Origin: Sandaracinaceae bacterium
GTDB lineage: Bacteria; Myxococcota_A; Polyangia; Polyangiales; Houyiibacteriaceae
Length of the DNA: 64,000 bases
Assembly (NCBI GenBank): GCA_020633055.1
Contig: JACKEJ010000008.1
Span: 719,212 to 783,211, forward strand
Direction of reading: 5' to 3'
Shown: positions 43,603 to 52,243 of the stretch, piece by piece
Layout of the letters: every line of letters starts with the position of its first letter
Numbering within the stretch: the first letter of the stretch is position 1
Program-made: the position numbers and the translations under genes
The notes under the pieces: model-generated
What the model was told of the DNA's origin: nothing
What the model saw: the letters and a program-made list of their open reading frames with translations, nothing else
Databases searched by the model: none

Positions 43603-44574
43603 ATGCCCAGCCTCGTCGCACACGCCGTCAAGCTCACGGCGCGCCTCACCATCAAGCACGACCCCGTCTCGGCCGACGCGTTGGTGAAGCACCTGCGGGT
43701 ACACATGAACAAGCCGCCACTCCCCACGGTCATGCCGCGCGGCGTACGCTTGGACCGCGTGCGCGAGGCCCCCGTGCGCTACGAGCGGCTGACCGTGAAG
43801 CGGCCGCGGCAGGCCCTGCTCTACCTGCACGGCGGGGGCTACGTGTGCGGCAAGACGCGCACCTACCACAACCTGTGCAGCCGCCTGGCCAAGCAGCTCG
43901 ACGCGGAGGTGTGGCTGCCCGACTACCGCCTCGCCCCCGAGCACCCGTTCCCGGCGGCCATCGAGGACGCCACCGCCACCTTCGAGCGCATGCTCGAGGC
44001 GGGCTTCACACCCGAGCAGATCACCATCGCGGGCGACTCGGCGGGTGGAGGGCTCGCGTTGGGCACGCTGATGTCGCTGCGCGACCGGCGGCGTCCGCTG
44101 CCGCGCTGCGCCGTCCTGCTGTCGCCGCTCACCGACCTGCGCCTGGTACACGAGAGCGTCACCGAGAACGACGCCACCGACTGGATGCTGGGCACGAGCA
44201 TGCTCGCCATGGGACACGGCCTGTACACGCGCACGCCCGAGGACACGCTGCACCCCTACGCCTCCCCCGCGCTCGGCGACTTCCACGGGCTGCCGCCGCT
44301 CTACATCACCGTGTGTGAGCAGGAGTGCCTGCGCGACGACGCCTACGCGGTGGCGAAGGCGGCGCGACGCGCGCGGGTGTCCGTGACGCTGCGCGCGCGC
44401 CCCGACCTGCTGCACGTGTGGCCCATCCTGGTGCCCGTCATGCCCGAGGCACGGGAAGACCTCGCGCGCATCGCGCAGTTCATCCGCAGCACGGAGACGA
44501 GCGCGGCGCGCACCTCGACCACCACCCGAGCGCGCGGGACGGCGACGGTCACTGCACGCGACAGCGCTGATTGA
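43603..44574 (+). CDS. Alpha/beta hydrolase of the hormone-sensitive-lipase family
   Basis: A 323-residue esterase/lipase. The HSL oxyanion motif HGGGY (76-80) and the nucleophile elbow GDSAGGG (Ser146) are intact, with the acid residue in CLRDDA (about Asp245) and the His in LHVWP (His271). No signal peptide is seen. The last 40 residues are Thr/Arg/Ala-rich and overlap the convergent lipoprotein gene by 26 bp. The substrate is unknown; short acyl esters are usual for the family. Confidence 0.88.
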   Translation: MPSLVAHAVKLTARLTIKHDPVSADALVKHLRVHMNKPPLPTVMPRGVRLDRVREAPVRYERLTVKRPRQALLYLHGGGYVCGKTRTYHNLCSRLAKQLDAEVWLPDYRLAPEHPFPAAIEDATATFERMLEAGFTPEQITIAGDSAGGGLALGTLMSLRDRRRPLPRCAVLLSPLTDLRLVHESVTENDATDWMLGTSMLAMGHGLYTRTPEDTLHPYASPALGDFHGLPPLYITVCEQECLRDDAYAVAKAARRARVSVTLRARPDLLHVWPILVPVMPEAREDLARIAQFIRSTETSAARTSTTTRARGTATVTARDSAD

Positions 44575-45085
44575 CGCAGCGGGCCATGGGCTCCGTCGGG
44601 CAGAGCGACGTGGACGTGCACGAGAGCGTGCGCTCGGCACACAGCTGCGCCGCGAGCACCGCGAGGGCCTCGGACCACAGGGCCTCGGACGTGGCCGCGA
44701 TCGCGGTATCGCACCCCCTGATCTCGACCTCCTCCCCCGTGACGGGCTTGCAGTCCACCGACGTCGCGACCAGGACACAGTCCTCGTCGGCGTCACAGGT
44801 CAGCAGCGACGCCGCGACCCCGTCCTGCGCTTGGTGCCACGCGAGGTCCAGCTGCGAGCAGGAGAGCGCATCCGCCCCTTCGAAGGGGTTCGTGTCCGCG
44901 TCGGGCGCACTCGTATCCAGACCGGACGCGTCGCTCGCAGCGGCGTCGCTCGCGGCGTCGGGGTTGGCCAACGAGCTCGAGCCACCGCAACCCGAACAAC
45001 CGCTCGCGACGACACAACACGCCATCCACATGGCGCACAGCGCGATCCTCGAGCCCCTCCATGGGTGCACCATCATGGCGGACAC
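44549..45085 (-). CDS. Small Cys-rich predicted lipoprotein
   Basis: A 178-residue protein with signal core IALCAMWMACCVVASGC (lipobox Cys30), then an Asp/Ala/Ser linker (DAASDAAASDASGLDTSAPD) and a Cys-rich domain (SCSQLDLAW, TCDADEDCVLVATSVDC, SLCPTEPMARCVNQRC) likely held by disulfides. The sequence DADEDCVLV is frequent in small myxobacterial secreted proteins. Several in-frame Met starts are possible. Function unknown. Confidence 0.7.
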   Translation of the reverse strand: MSAMMVHPWRGSRIALCAMWMACCVVASGCSGCGGSSSLANPDAASDAAASDASGLDTSAPDADTNPFEGADALSCSQLDLAWHQAQDGVAASLLTCDADEDCVLVATSVDCKPVTGEEVEIRGCDTAIAATSEALWSEALAVLAAQLCAERTLSCTSTSLCPTEPMARCVNQRCRVQ

Positions 45086-45135
45086 GATAGCGCATCGTGC
45101 GCCGTCGTCACGCGCGTTGCGCTACGCTCGCCGCC

Positions 45136-45696
45136 GTGTCGAACGCTGCCCCCCACCCCGCGACGCCGCCTCGCGACCCAGCGCCCCCGGTCCGTGAGCT
45201 GATCGCGCGGCTCGAGCTCAGGCCGCACCCGGAGGGCGGGTACTTCCGAGAGACCTATCGCGACGGGCAGGAGCTGACCGTGCAGCGCCGAGGTGGGACG
45301 GTCACGCGGAGCGCGAGCACCGCCATCTACTACTTGCTGGAGCAGGGGGACATGAGCGCGCTGCACCGCATCGCGAGCGACGAGGTGTGGCACCACTACG
45401 CCGGTGGCCCGCTCACGGTGCACGTGCTGTACCCGCCGGAGGGAGACCGCGGCCCGCGCCACGAAGCGCTGCGGCTGGGCATGGACTTGGCCGCAGGCGA
45501 GCGACCGCAGGCGGTGGTGCCCAAGGGCGCGTGGTTCGGTGCGCGGCTGGAGGGCCCCGAGACGTTCGCGCTGGTGGGCTGCACCGTGGCCCCGGGCTTC
45601 GACTTCGCCGACTTCGAGATGGGTGAGCGCGAGGCCTTGCGGGACGCGTTCCCGGAGCACGCCGCCCTCGTCCAGACGCTCACGCGGGCCGAGTAA
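45136..45696 (+). CDS. DUF985 cupin-like protein
   Basis: A 186-residue protein of the DUF985/cupin_5 family: LELRPHPEGGYFRETYRD, then STAIYYLLEQGDMSALHRI with the metal-type WHHYAGGPL, and GCTVAPGFDFADFEMG. The fold is a double-stranded beta-helix; the substrate is unknown. The start GTG 45136 lies directly before the conserved core; another in-frame ATG-equivalent lies at 45097. Confidence 0.8.
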   Translation: MSNAAPHPATPPRDPAPPVRELIARLELRPHPEGGYFRETYRDGQELTVQRRGGTVTRSASTAIYYLLEQGDMSALHRIASDEVWHHYAGGPLTVHVLYPPEGDRGPRHEALRLGMDLAAGERPQAVVPKGAWFGARLEGPETFALVGCTVAPGFDFADFEMGEREALRDAFPEHAALVQTLTRAE

Positions 45697-45768
45697 CCGA
45701 CGGGAGACGCGTGCGCGCCGCCTGCTCCGGTGGACGCCCCCGCGGGCGCCGAGTATCGTCCGCAGCTC

Positions 45769-46809
45769 ATGCAACAACGGTCAGTCGCAGGGGTTCGCGG
45801 CGGACAACGGTGGGACCGGGTCCGGCGTCCGCTCTGGGCGTTGTGTCCTAGCGCCCTCTGGCTGATCACCCTGTGGGCCGTGCCCGCGCGCGGCGAGCCC
45901 AGCGCCCCGCCGCCGCCCGACGAGCCGTTCACCTGGACCGCGCCACCGGGGTGCCCGACACTGACGGACGTGCAGCCCATCCTCGACGCCGTCGTCGCGG
46001 ACGACCTGCGCGAGACCATGCGCGACACCCAGGTGAGCGTCGTGATCGAACCCGCCGGGGATGCCTACCGGGCCACCGTGACGGTCACGCGCGAGGGCTA
46101 CGCGGGGGAGCGTGTGGTCGATGGGGCGCGGTGCGCCGAAGTGGCGCGCTCCGCCCTGATCGTCGTCAGCGTCGCGCTCGCGGACGCGCAGGTGGCGGTG
46201 GTCGACGAGGGGGCCCCTCGGCCGCACCAAGGCACGCAACCACCCCCGTCACAGGACCCGGCTACCCGCGTCGAGCCCGCTCACGCGAGCGAGACGTCGC
46301 CGCCTGGCTGGGCGGTCACGCTCGACCTGGGGGTCATCTCGGGCATGGGGGACACCCCGCTCGTGCCGCACGTGGCGACTGGGTTCCTGTTCGCGAGGCA
46401 CGCGTGGCTGATGGCCGGCGCGCGTGTGAGCACCGCACCCTACGTCCCCGTCCGCCACGCGGGGGAGCGGGTCGCGCGAGCCGCCACCGTCACGCTCGCG
46501 CCCGTGCTGTGTGCCCTCCCACGCGTGGGAGAGACCGCGCGCATGGGCATCTGTGCGGGACTCGAGGTGGGCGCGTTGCTGTCGCACGGCATCGGGCTGG
46601 ACACGAACCTGAAGCGTGTACGCGCGTACGGCAGCGTGCGCCTTTCGCCCACGTTCACGGTCGGCGCGCGCACTGGCCTGCGGTGCAGCCTGGACGCCGA
46701 GCTGCGGATCACGCGGCCCGTATTCGCGGTCGAGGGCCTGGGGCCCGTCGGCCGCGTCCGCGACGTGGGTGTCGGTGCGACCTGCGGCATTTTATTTTTC
46801 CCCCGGTAA
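45769..46809 (+). CDS. Exported, probably outer-membrane protein
   Basis: From ATG 45769 it is 346 residues. A basic N-region and hydrophobic segment (LWALCPSALWLITLWAVPAR) form a signal peptide. The middle is soluble beta/alpha (LTDVQPILDAVVADDLRE, SVVIEPAGDAYRATVTV) and the C-terminal 150 residues alternate Gly/hydrophobic strands as in small beta barrels, ending CGILFFPR. It lies 15 bp upstream of the ECF sigma gene, so it may belong to that operon. Confidence 0.6.
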   Translation: MQQRSVAGVRGGQRWDRVRRPLWALCPSALWLITLWAVPARGEPSAPPPPDEPFTWTAPPGCPTLTDVQPILDAVVADDLRETMRDTQVSVVIEPAGDAYRATVTVTREGYAGERVVDGARCAEVARSALIVVSVALADAQVAVVDEGAPRPHQGTQPPPSQDPATRVEPAHASETSPPGWAVTLDLGVISGMGDTPLVPHVATGFLFARHAWLMAGARVSTAPYVPVRHAGERVARAATVTLAPVLCALPRVGETARMGICAGLEVGALLSHGIGLDTNLKRVRAYGSVRLSPTFTVGARTGLRCSLDAELRITRPVFAVEGLGPVGRVRDVGVGATCGILFFPR

Positions 46810-46824
46810 CGAACGGCACCTTTG

Positions 46825-47385
46825 ATGGACACTGACCCAGAGAGTGACCCGTCCCGCCGCCCACCCCCGGACTTCGACGCGCTGCGCTTCGACGCCGTGT
46901 ACCGGGACACGTCCGCCTTCGTCCTGCGCTCCCTGCGCCGCCTCGTCTCCGAAGACGCCGTGGACGACGCGTTTCAGGACGTCTATCTGGTGGTCGCGCG
47001 ACGGCTGGGTGAGTTCGAGGGGCGCGCGAAGCTCACCACCTGGGTCTACGGCATCGTCCTGCGCGTGGCCGCAGATCACCGCCGCGCCGAGGCCCGCCGC
47101 TCGCGACGTCTCTCGGCCGTCGCCCGCGAGCCCCAGCCCGAGCCACAGCACTCGCCGGAGCAAGCGGCGCGCGCCGCACAGGGACGCCGCCTGCTACACC
47201 GCATCCTCGACGCCATGGAAGACCCGCTGCGCGAGGTCTTCGTGCTGGTCGAGCTGGAGCAGGTCCCCGGGCCCGAGGTCGCGGCCCTGCTGGAGCTCAA
47301 CCCCAACACGATGCACAGCCGGCTGCGGAGCGCCCGAGCGCGCTTCGAGGAGCTACGCATCCAGCTCACGGGAGGAGACGCATGA
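46825..47385 (+). CDS. ECF-type RNA polymerase sigma factor
   Basis: A 186-residue sigma factor. Region 2 (SEDAVDDAFQDVYLVVARRL, then KLTTWVYGIVLRVAADHRR) binds -10 elements and core polymerase; region 4 (LREVFVLVELEQVPGPEVAA, LNPNTMHSRLRSARARF) binds -35 DNA. There is no region 1 or 3. It is the first gene of a set with overlapping ends, so its own promoter probably lies in the AT-richer end of the preceding gene (46788-46800). Confidence 0.88.
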   Translation: MDTDPESDPSRRPPPDFDALRFDAVYRDTSAFVLRSLRRLVSEDAVDDAFQDVYLVVARRLGEFEGRAKLTTWVYGIVLRVAADHRRAEARRSRRLSAVAREPQPEPQHSPEQAARAAQGRRLLHRILDAMEDPLREVFVLVELEQVPGPEVAALLELNPNTMHSRLRSARARFEELRIQLTGGDA

Positions 47386-48269
47386 CCGAGCTCTCCGATG
47401 AGTCCCGGGCGCTGCTCGACCTCGAGGCAGGGCTGGACGAGCCTACCGGGGACGAGCTGGACGCACGCCGACTGGCCGTGTTCGCCGCGCTGGGCGTGCC
47501 GGCGCCGACCATCCCTGGACCGAGCGCCCCGAACGCAGGCGAAACGGCCTCGGTCCCCAACCCCGAACCCACGCCGACCACCAGCGCTGGGGCACCCACG
47601 GGCATGTCGGTGGGCCTCAAGCTCGCCCTGGGTCTGGTCACCGCAGCCGTCTTGGGGACGCTCGGCGTACTGGTGGTGGGTGACCCTGCGCCCGACGACC
47701 TCGGCGGCCCAGCGACCAGCGTCGGGGACGTCCCCCTCATGCCGCCTCCCGAGGCGGGGCCGATGGACGCCGGAGAAGGTGCGAACGACGTCGTGGAGCC
47801 ACCGACCGCGCCTGCGGACCCCTCGCCCTTGGAGCCCGCCGCGCCTGCGGTGGACGTGCCCGTCGTCCCCGCGCCGCGCCCGCGTCCACGTGACGCCGAG
47901 GGCTCCAACGCACCCGCGGAGGCCACAAGCACCGGCACATCCGAGCCCGCTCCGCCGGCGGTGGCCGACCCCACCCCGACCGAACCTGCACCAGGCGACC
48001 CGCTCTCCGAGGAGTCCATGCTGGTGGCGGCGGGCTCGGCGCAGCTGCGTGCGGGCCACGCGACCGAAGCGCTCTCCTTGTTCGAGCGGGCCCTCGCGCG
48101 ACACCCCAGCGGCGCGCTGCGCGTAGAAGCCTTGGCCGGTCGCGCGCTCGCGCTCTGTCGGGCGGGGCGCATGGAGGCCGGGCAGCGCGAGGCCGAGCGC
48201 TTCCTCGCCAGTTACCCGCGGTCCCCGAGCGCCCCCCGCATCCGCAGCGCATGTCGGGTGGAGCCGTGA
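47382..48269 (+). CDS. Membrane protein with C-terminal TPR, probable anti-sigma partner
   Basis: A 295-residue protein overlapping the sigma gene by four bases (ATGA). The cytosolic N-terminus (SDESRALLDLEAGLDEPTGD) precedes one transmembrane helix (GLKLALGLVTAAVLGTLGVL). A Pro/Ala/Thr-rich periplasmic stretch leads to TPR-like helices (EESMLVAAGSAQLRAGHATE, SLFERALARHPSGA). The position and topology fit an anti-sigma factor, but no ZAS (HxxxCxxC) motif is present, so this is inference. Confidence 0.65.
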   Translation: MTELSDESRALLDLEAGLDEPTGDELDARRLAVFAALGVPAPTIPGPSAPNAGETASVPNPEPTPTTSAGAPTGMSVGLKLALGLVTAAVLGTLGVLVVGDPAPDDLGGPATSVGDVPLMPPPEAGPMDAGEGANDVVEPPTAPADPSPLEPAAPAVDVPVVPAPRPRPRDAEGSNAPAEATSTGTSEPAPPAVADPTPTEPAPGDPLSEESMLVAAGSAQLRAGHATEALSLFERALARHPSGALRVEALAGRALALCRAGRMEAGQREAERFLASYPRSPSAPRIRSACRVEP

Positions 48270-49531
48270 CGACCACCCCCTTCACCCTCACCATCCGATG
48301 GACCGTGTGCCTCGCTGCGGCGTGCCTCGCGCTCCCCGCCTGCGACCAGCTGGTCGTGGTGGGGCGCGTGGAGAGTGATGCCGGAGAGGACGCGAGCCCC
48401 GACGACGGCGTGGACGGCGCGACCGATGGCGGAGAGGACGGCGGCGACGACCACGGCGTGGACGGCGGCACGACCTGCCAGGAGGCCCTGGTGGCCGACA
48501 GCTTGGCCGTGGGCACCTACCACGTGTGCGCCCGGCGCGGCGGGGCCGTCTGGTGCTGGGGCGGCGGTCAGTCCGGGCAGCTCTGCAACGGGGACACCCC
48601 CGAGAGCGCGCTCCCCGGTCCGCCCGTGGGCGTGGACACCTACCGGGAGGTGTACGTCGGGGGCTTGAACACGTGCCTCTCGCGAGTGGACGGCGCGCTG
48701 CTCTGCTGCGGCAACAACTTCTCGGGCGCGCTGGCCGACGGAACCTCCCAGAACCAGAGCCGGCCGCAGGCCGTGACGAGCGACGTCGAAGACGTCGTGA
48801 TCGGCTTCAGCAACGTGTACGCCACGGACGGCGACGGCGACCTCTTCGCGTGGGGTGACAACGAGTACGGTCAGCTCGGGCTCGGCCCGGCGACCGCGGG
48901 CGAGGCGGTGCGCACCATCATGGCCGTCTCGGGGGTGAGCTTCGCACAGGTGTCCGCCAACACGCACCACGCGTGCGGTGTCACGTCCGGGGGTGAGCTG
49001 CGCTGCGCGGGTGCCAACGACGGGGGTGAGCTAGGCATCCCGCTGAGCCCTGGCGTCGACGTCTTCACGGTCGTGCCCGCCGCCGTGTCGTTCCGCAGCG
49101 TGAGCGCCGGCCGCCGACTCGGGTGCGCCATCAGCACAGGGAACCAACTGTACTGCTGGGGCACGAACGAGCCCACCATGGTCACCGGGGTCACCGGCTT
49201 CGTCGAGATGCCGACGCGCGTCGGCACGCTGAACGACTACGAGAGCGTGAGCGTGGGCTTCGACCACCTGTGTGTGCTGCGCGACGGAGGACGCCTGTTC
49301 TGCTGGGGCAGCGGCGAGAACGGGAAGCTCGGCTACGACGCGGTGACCCGCGACACCCCGACCGAAGTGACGCCGGGCGTGGCCTATCGTGTCGTTCGGG
49401 CGGGTCCCGACTTCACCTGCGCCATCCGCGCCACGGACGACGTGGTCGTGTGCTTCGGCGACGACTCGGTGGGCCAGACGGCCGGCTCCGGGGGCGGTGC
49501 GACGCCGCGACCCGTGTGCCTCACCCCCTGA
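48266..49531 (+). CDS. RCC1-repeat lipoprotein
   Basis: A 421-residue protein with a signal and lipobox ALPAC (Cys26), an Asp/Gly-rich linker, and RCC1-like propeller blades, each with Cys-Trp-Gly-type turns (GAVWCWGGGQSGQLC, LFAWGDNEYGQLGLG, RLFCWGSGENGKLGY). RCC1 beta-propellers in myxobacteria are surface proteins of unknown binding. The GTG start overlaps the upstream stop (GTGA); ATG 48251 is an alternative. It ends the sigma operon. Confidence 0.82.
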   Translation: MTTTPFTLTIRWTVCLAAACLALPACDQLVVVGRVESDAGEDASPDDGVDGATDGGEDGGDDHGVDGGTTCQEALVADSLAVGTYHVCARRGGAVWCWGGGQSGQLCNGDTPESALPGPPVGVDTYREVYVGGLNTCLSRVDGALLCCGNNFSGALADGTSQNQSRPQAVTSDVEDVVIGFSNVYATDGDGDLFAWGDNEYGQLGLGPATAGEAVRTIMAVSGVSFAQVSANTHHACGVTSGGELRCAGANDGGELGIPLSPGVDVFTVVPAAVSFRSVSAGRRLGCAISTGNQLYCWGTNEPTMVTGVTGFVEMPTRVGTLNDYESVSVGFDHLCVLRDGGRLFCWGSGENGKLGYDAVTRDTPTEVTPGVAYRVVRAGPDFTCAIRATDDVVVCFGDDSVGQTAGSGGGATPRPVCLTP

Positions 49532-49670
49532 GCGCAGCTGGGAGCCTGGACGTCGTCTCTCCTCGGGGACCGCGCGCTCGGCGCGCCGGTGGCGTCCCAC
49601 AGAGGTGCGGGCGACGAGAAACACAACGAACGAGTCAGGAAATCGCCGCCACCGCCACGGATCCTGCGGC

Positions 49671-49720
49671 TCGTGGCCACGCATGGGTCAACCCCCGAAA
49701 GCCGGTGACCCGCCATGCAG
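49671..49720 (+). promoter_or_regulatory. Possible structured 5' leader of the lyase gene
   Basis: TGGCCACGCATGGGTCAACC followed by CCCGAAAGCC and GGTGACCCGCCATGC can fold into a bulged stem with a GAAA-type loop that includes the start codon (49715). The order CACGC / GGGTCAACC / CGAAAG / GGTGAC recalls the first part of a c-di-GMP-I (GEMM) aptamer, but the downstream helix is absent. Confidence 0.3.
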
Positions 49721-52153
49721 CCTCGTCCGCGTCCCCTGACACGTCCCCGCCCTCGCACCCTCGTCTCGGCCGCCAGCCTCGCGTTCGCCATCTCCTTCAT
49801 GACCACGCTCGACGCGTCGGCGCAGCCCACGGGACCACATCCGCGCGCGCTGTGGAGCGCGGAGGCCGTGGCCACCTGGCAAGCGCAAGCCAACGACCCC
49901 TCCTCGGCCGCCGCGCGCTCGGTGGCGCGCTGTGACGACGCCATCGCCCGCCCTTCGGACTATGCCGACGGCCAATACCAGGGCTTCCGCTGGGTCGAGG
50001 CCTTGAGCGCTTGCCTGGTCGCGCGGGCCATCACGGGGTCGGACGCCCACACCGACGCCGCCAAGCTCTACCTCAACGCGTTGCTCGACGACCTCGGCAC
50101 CATCGGCGACGGCGAGGGCCCAGGCTACAACGACGGGGTCGGGATCGTCTCACAAGACACCGGCTACTCCATGCGCACGCACGGCGTGTTCGCCGCGCTC
50201 GGCTACGACTGGCTGCACGACGCGCTGTCCAACGCCGAGCGTCAGAAGGCACGCACCCGCTTCGCCCAGTGGGTCGCCTTCCACCAGCAGCCCACCACCT
50301 ATCAGCGCGCACAGCCAGGCGCGAACTACCACGCGGGGCACCTGCTGGCCCTGACACTCATCGCGATCGGCCACGCGGACGAGATGAACGCGGCCGACGC
50401 GGGCAGCGGCACGGCCCTCTACGACTACGTCGTGGACGAGATGTGGGGCGAAGTGATGGCGGAAGGGGTCGCCCCACGGGGCCCCCTGGGAGGTGGCGAC
50501 TGGCTCGAGGGGTGGCAGTACGGGCCCCTCAGCGTGGCGTCGTACGCGCTCGCGGCGCGCGCCATGGCGGAGCAGGGCGAGTCCCTGCCGTTCATGCCCA
50601 CGTACCTGGCCGAGGTGTTGCAGCGCTACGTGCACGGCCTCACACCCGACGACCGCTGGTTCGTGGGAGGGGACACCGGTGAGGACACGCCCTACCTCGC
50701 GCCGAGCGCCCTCGTGCTGAACGGCATCATCGCGGGCTTCGTGGCCGACGAGGTACGGGCCGAAGCCCGCGGCGAGCTCGCCCGGCTGGACCTCCCGGCC
50801 GCGCGCGACTTCATGCTGTTCTACGAGGCGCTCGCGTCCGCGCAGCCTGGTAGCCCGACGCCCATCGACCGGAGCACGCTGCCCACGGGCTACCTCGCCC
50901 CGGGTGCGGGCAACTACTACGCCCGCACCGCGCACGACGCGAGCGCCACGTGGATGGTGAGCCAATGCCGCGGGAGCATCGTCGACCACCAGCACCAGAA
51001 CGCGGGCAACCTGGTCATCACGCGCGGCGCCGACGACCTGTTGGTCGACCCTGGCCCGTATGGCTCGCTCTCGACGCTGACCGGCAACGCGCCGACCATG
51101 TCGCAGCCGCACTTCAACGACAACTACCGACCCAGCCAGGGCGCGTTCGGCGAGTGGTGGGGGGGCGATCAGGTGCCAGCCGAGGAAGCCACGCGGCTGC
51201 TCTTCGCGCGCTCGACCGCGTCGGGCGTCCACGCCACACGCTGCGACTACACGGGCCAGTTTCGCTTCCGCGACGTCCCCTCGCCCATCCTCGACGCCAG
51301 CGTGCGCGACATCGTGATGCTGCCGGGCGACGCGGGCGCGACCACGCTGGTGGTGGACCGGATCCACACGACCGCCGCCTACGCCGCCGACCCGAACCCC
51401 CTGCTGCTGCGCTTCCGCGCGCTGAACACCTGGAGCGAGAACGGGGGCACGGCGACCACCACCGAGGGCAGCTCCACGTTGCGCGTGCGCAGGGTGCTCG
51501 GGGACGGCACCACCGCGGTCGAGAGCGTGCCCGTGGAGTCCTGCAGCGGCGACCGAGGCGCCTGTCGTGCGGGCCGCTTCGCCAGCTCCGAGCTGCGCGT
51601 TTCGGTCGCGGGTCCGCAGCCCTTCGTGGTGCACGCGCTCGACGCCGACCCCACGGAGGGCACGCCAGCCGCGATCGACACCACGTCGGACGGGGCGCTG
51701 CGGGTCCTGCAGATCGCACGGGACACGCGCCCCTACGTCGTGGCGCTGACCACGGACGGCGCCGTCGTGCCGACCTACGTCGCGCCCTCCACCCCGAGCA
51801 CACACGTGGTCCTGAACCCACCGGTGGGCGCGCGGGTGCGCGTGGTGGGATCGCTGGCGGGCGACACGTGCACGTTCACCCTGACGCCCAACGCCGAGGG
51901 CTTCGCGTCGCCCCCCCTCGTGTTCGCCGCAGACGGCGACTGCGCCGTCACCGAGGACTCGGACCAACCACCGCGAGGTACGCCGCCACCCCCGCCTCCG
52001 CCGCCGCTCACCGACGGAGGCGTCGGCGGTCCCGGGGGCGATGACCACGGTGGTGGCTGCGGCTGCGCGATCGCGAGCCGCCACCCAGGTGACGCGGCCT
52101 GGCTCGTGGCGTTGACGCTGCTCGGCGCGACGCGTCGGAGGGGGCGCAAATAA
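49715..52153 (+). CDS. Secreted heparinase II/III-like polysaccharide lyase with MYXO-CTERM-like tail
   Basis: An 812-residue secreted protein. A signal peptide (to about residue 36, ASAQ) is followed by a helical toroid region (HALRTHGVF-like, NYHAGHLLALTLIAIG) and a beta-sandwich containing SIVDHQHQNAGNLVIT and DDLLVDPGPYG, the heparinase II/III-type signature; the His pair may be catalytic. The C-terminus has a Pro run, then GGGCGCAIASRHPGDAAWLV followed by LALTLLGATRRRGRK, i.e. a Cys motif, a hydrophobic helix and basic residues, matching MYXO-CTERM sorting tails. The substrate is probably a uronic-acid polysaccharide, which is inference. Confidence 0.75.
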   Translation: MQPRPRPLTRPRPRTLVSAASLAFAISFMTTLDASAQPTGPHPRALWSAEAVATWQAQANDPSSAAARSVARCDDAIARPSDYADGQYQGFRWVEALSACLVARAITGSDAHTDAAKLYLNALLDDLGTIGDGEGPGYNDGVGIVSQDTGYSMRTHGVFAALGYDWLHDALSNAERQKARTRFAQWVAFHQQPTTYQRAQPGANYHAGHLLALTLIAIGHADEMNAADAGSGTALYDYVVDEMWGEVMAEGVAPRGPLGGGDWLEGWQYGPLSVASYALAARAMAEQGESLPFMPTYLAEVLQRYVHGLTPDDRWFVGGDTGEDTPYLAPSALVLNGIIAGFVADEVRAEARGELARLDLPAARDFMLFYEALASAQPGSPTPIDRSTLPTGYLAPGAGNYYARTAHDASATWMVSQCRGSIVDHQHQNAGNLVITRGADDLLVDPGPYGSLSTLTGNAPTMSQPHFNDNYRPSQGAFGEWWGGDQVPAEEATRLLFARSTASGVHATRCDYTGQFRFRDVPSPILDASVRDIVMLPGDAGATTLVVDRIHTTAAYAADPNPLLLRFRALNTWSENGGTATTTEGSSTLRVRRVLGDGTTAVESVPVESCSGDRGACRAGRFASSELRVSVAGPQPFVVHALDADPTEGTPAAIDTTSDGALRVLQIARDTRPYVVALTTDGAVVPTYVAPSTPSTHVVLNPPVGARVRVVGSLAGDTCTFTLTPNAEGFASPPLVFAADGDCAVTEDSDQPPRGTPPPPPPPPLTDGGVGGPGGDDHGGGCGCAIASRHPGDAAWLVALTLLGATRRRGRK

Positions 52154-52243
52154 ATTCGGACGGGCGGCACGAACACGCGGACGTTCGGCCACCTACTTCG
52201 CAATGACGCCAGCCCGTTCGGCTGGCTAGCGAAGGAACCGCAC

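Noticed and set aside
49671..49720. Full c-di-GMP-I riboswitch call
   Set aside because: The second helix and its conserved receptor bases are missing downstream; only a partial resemblance is reported.
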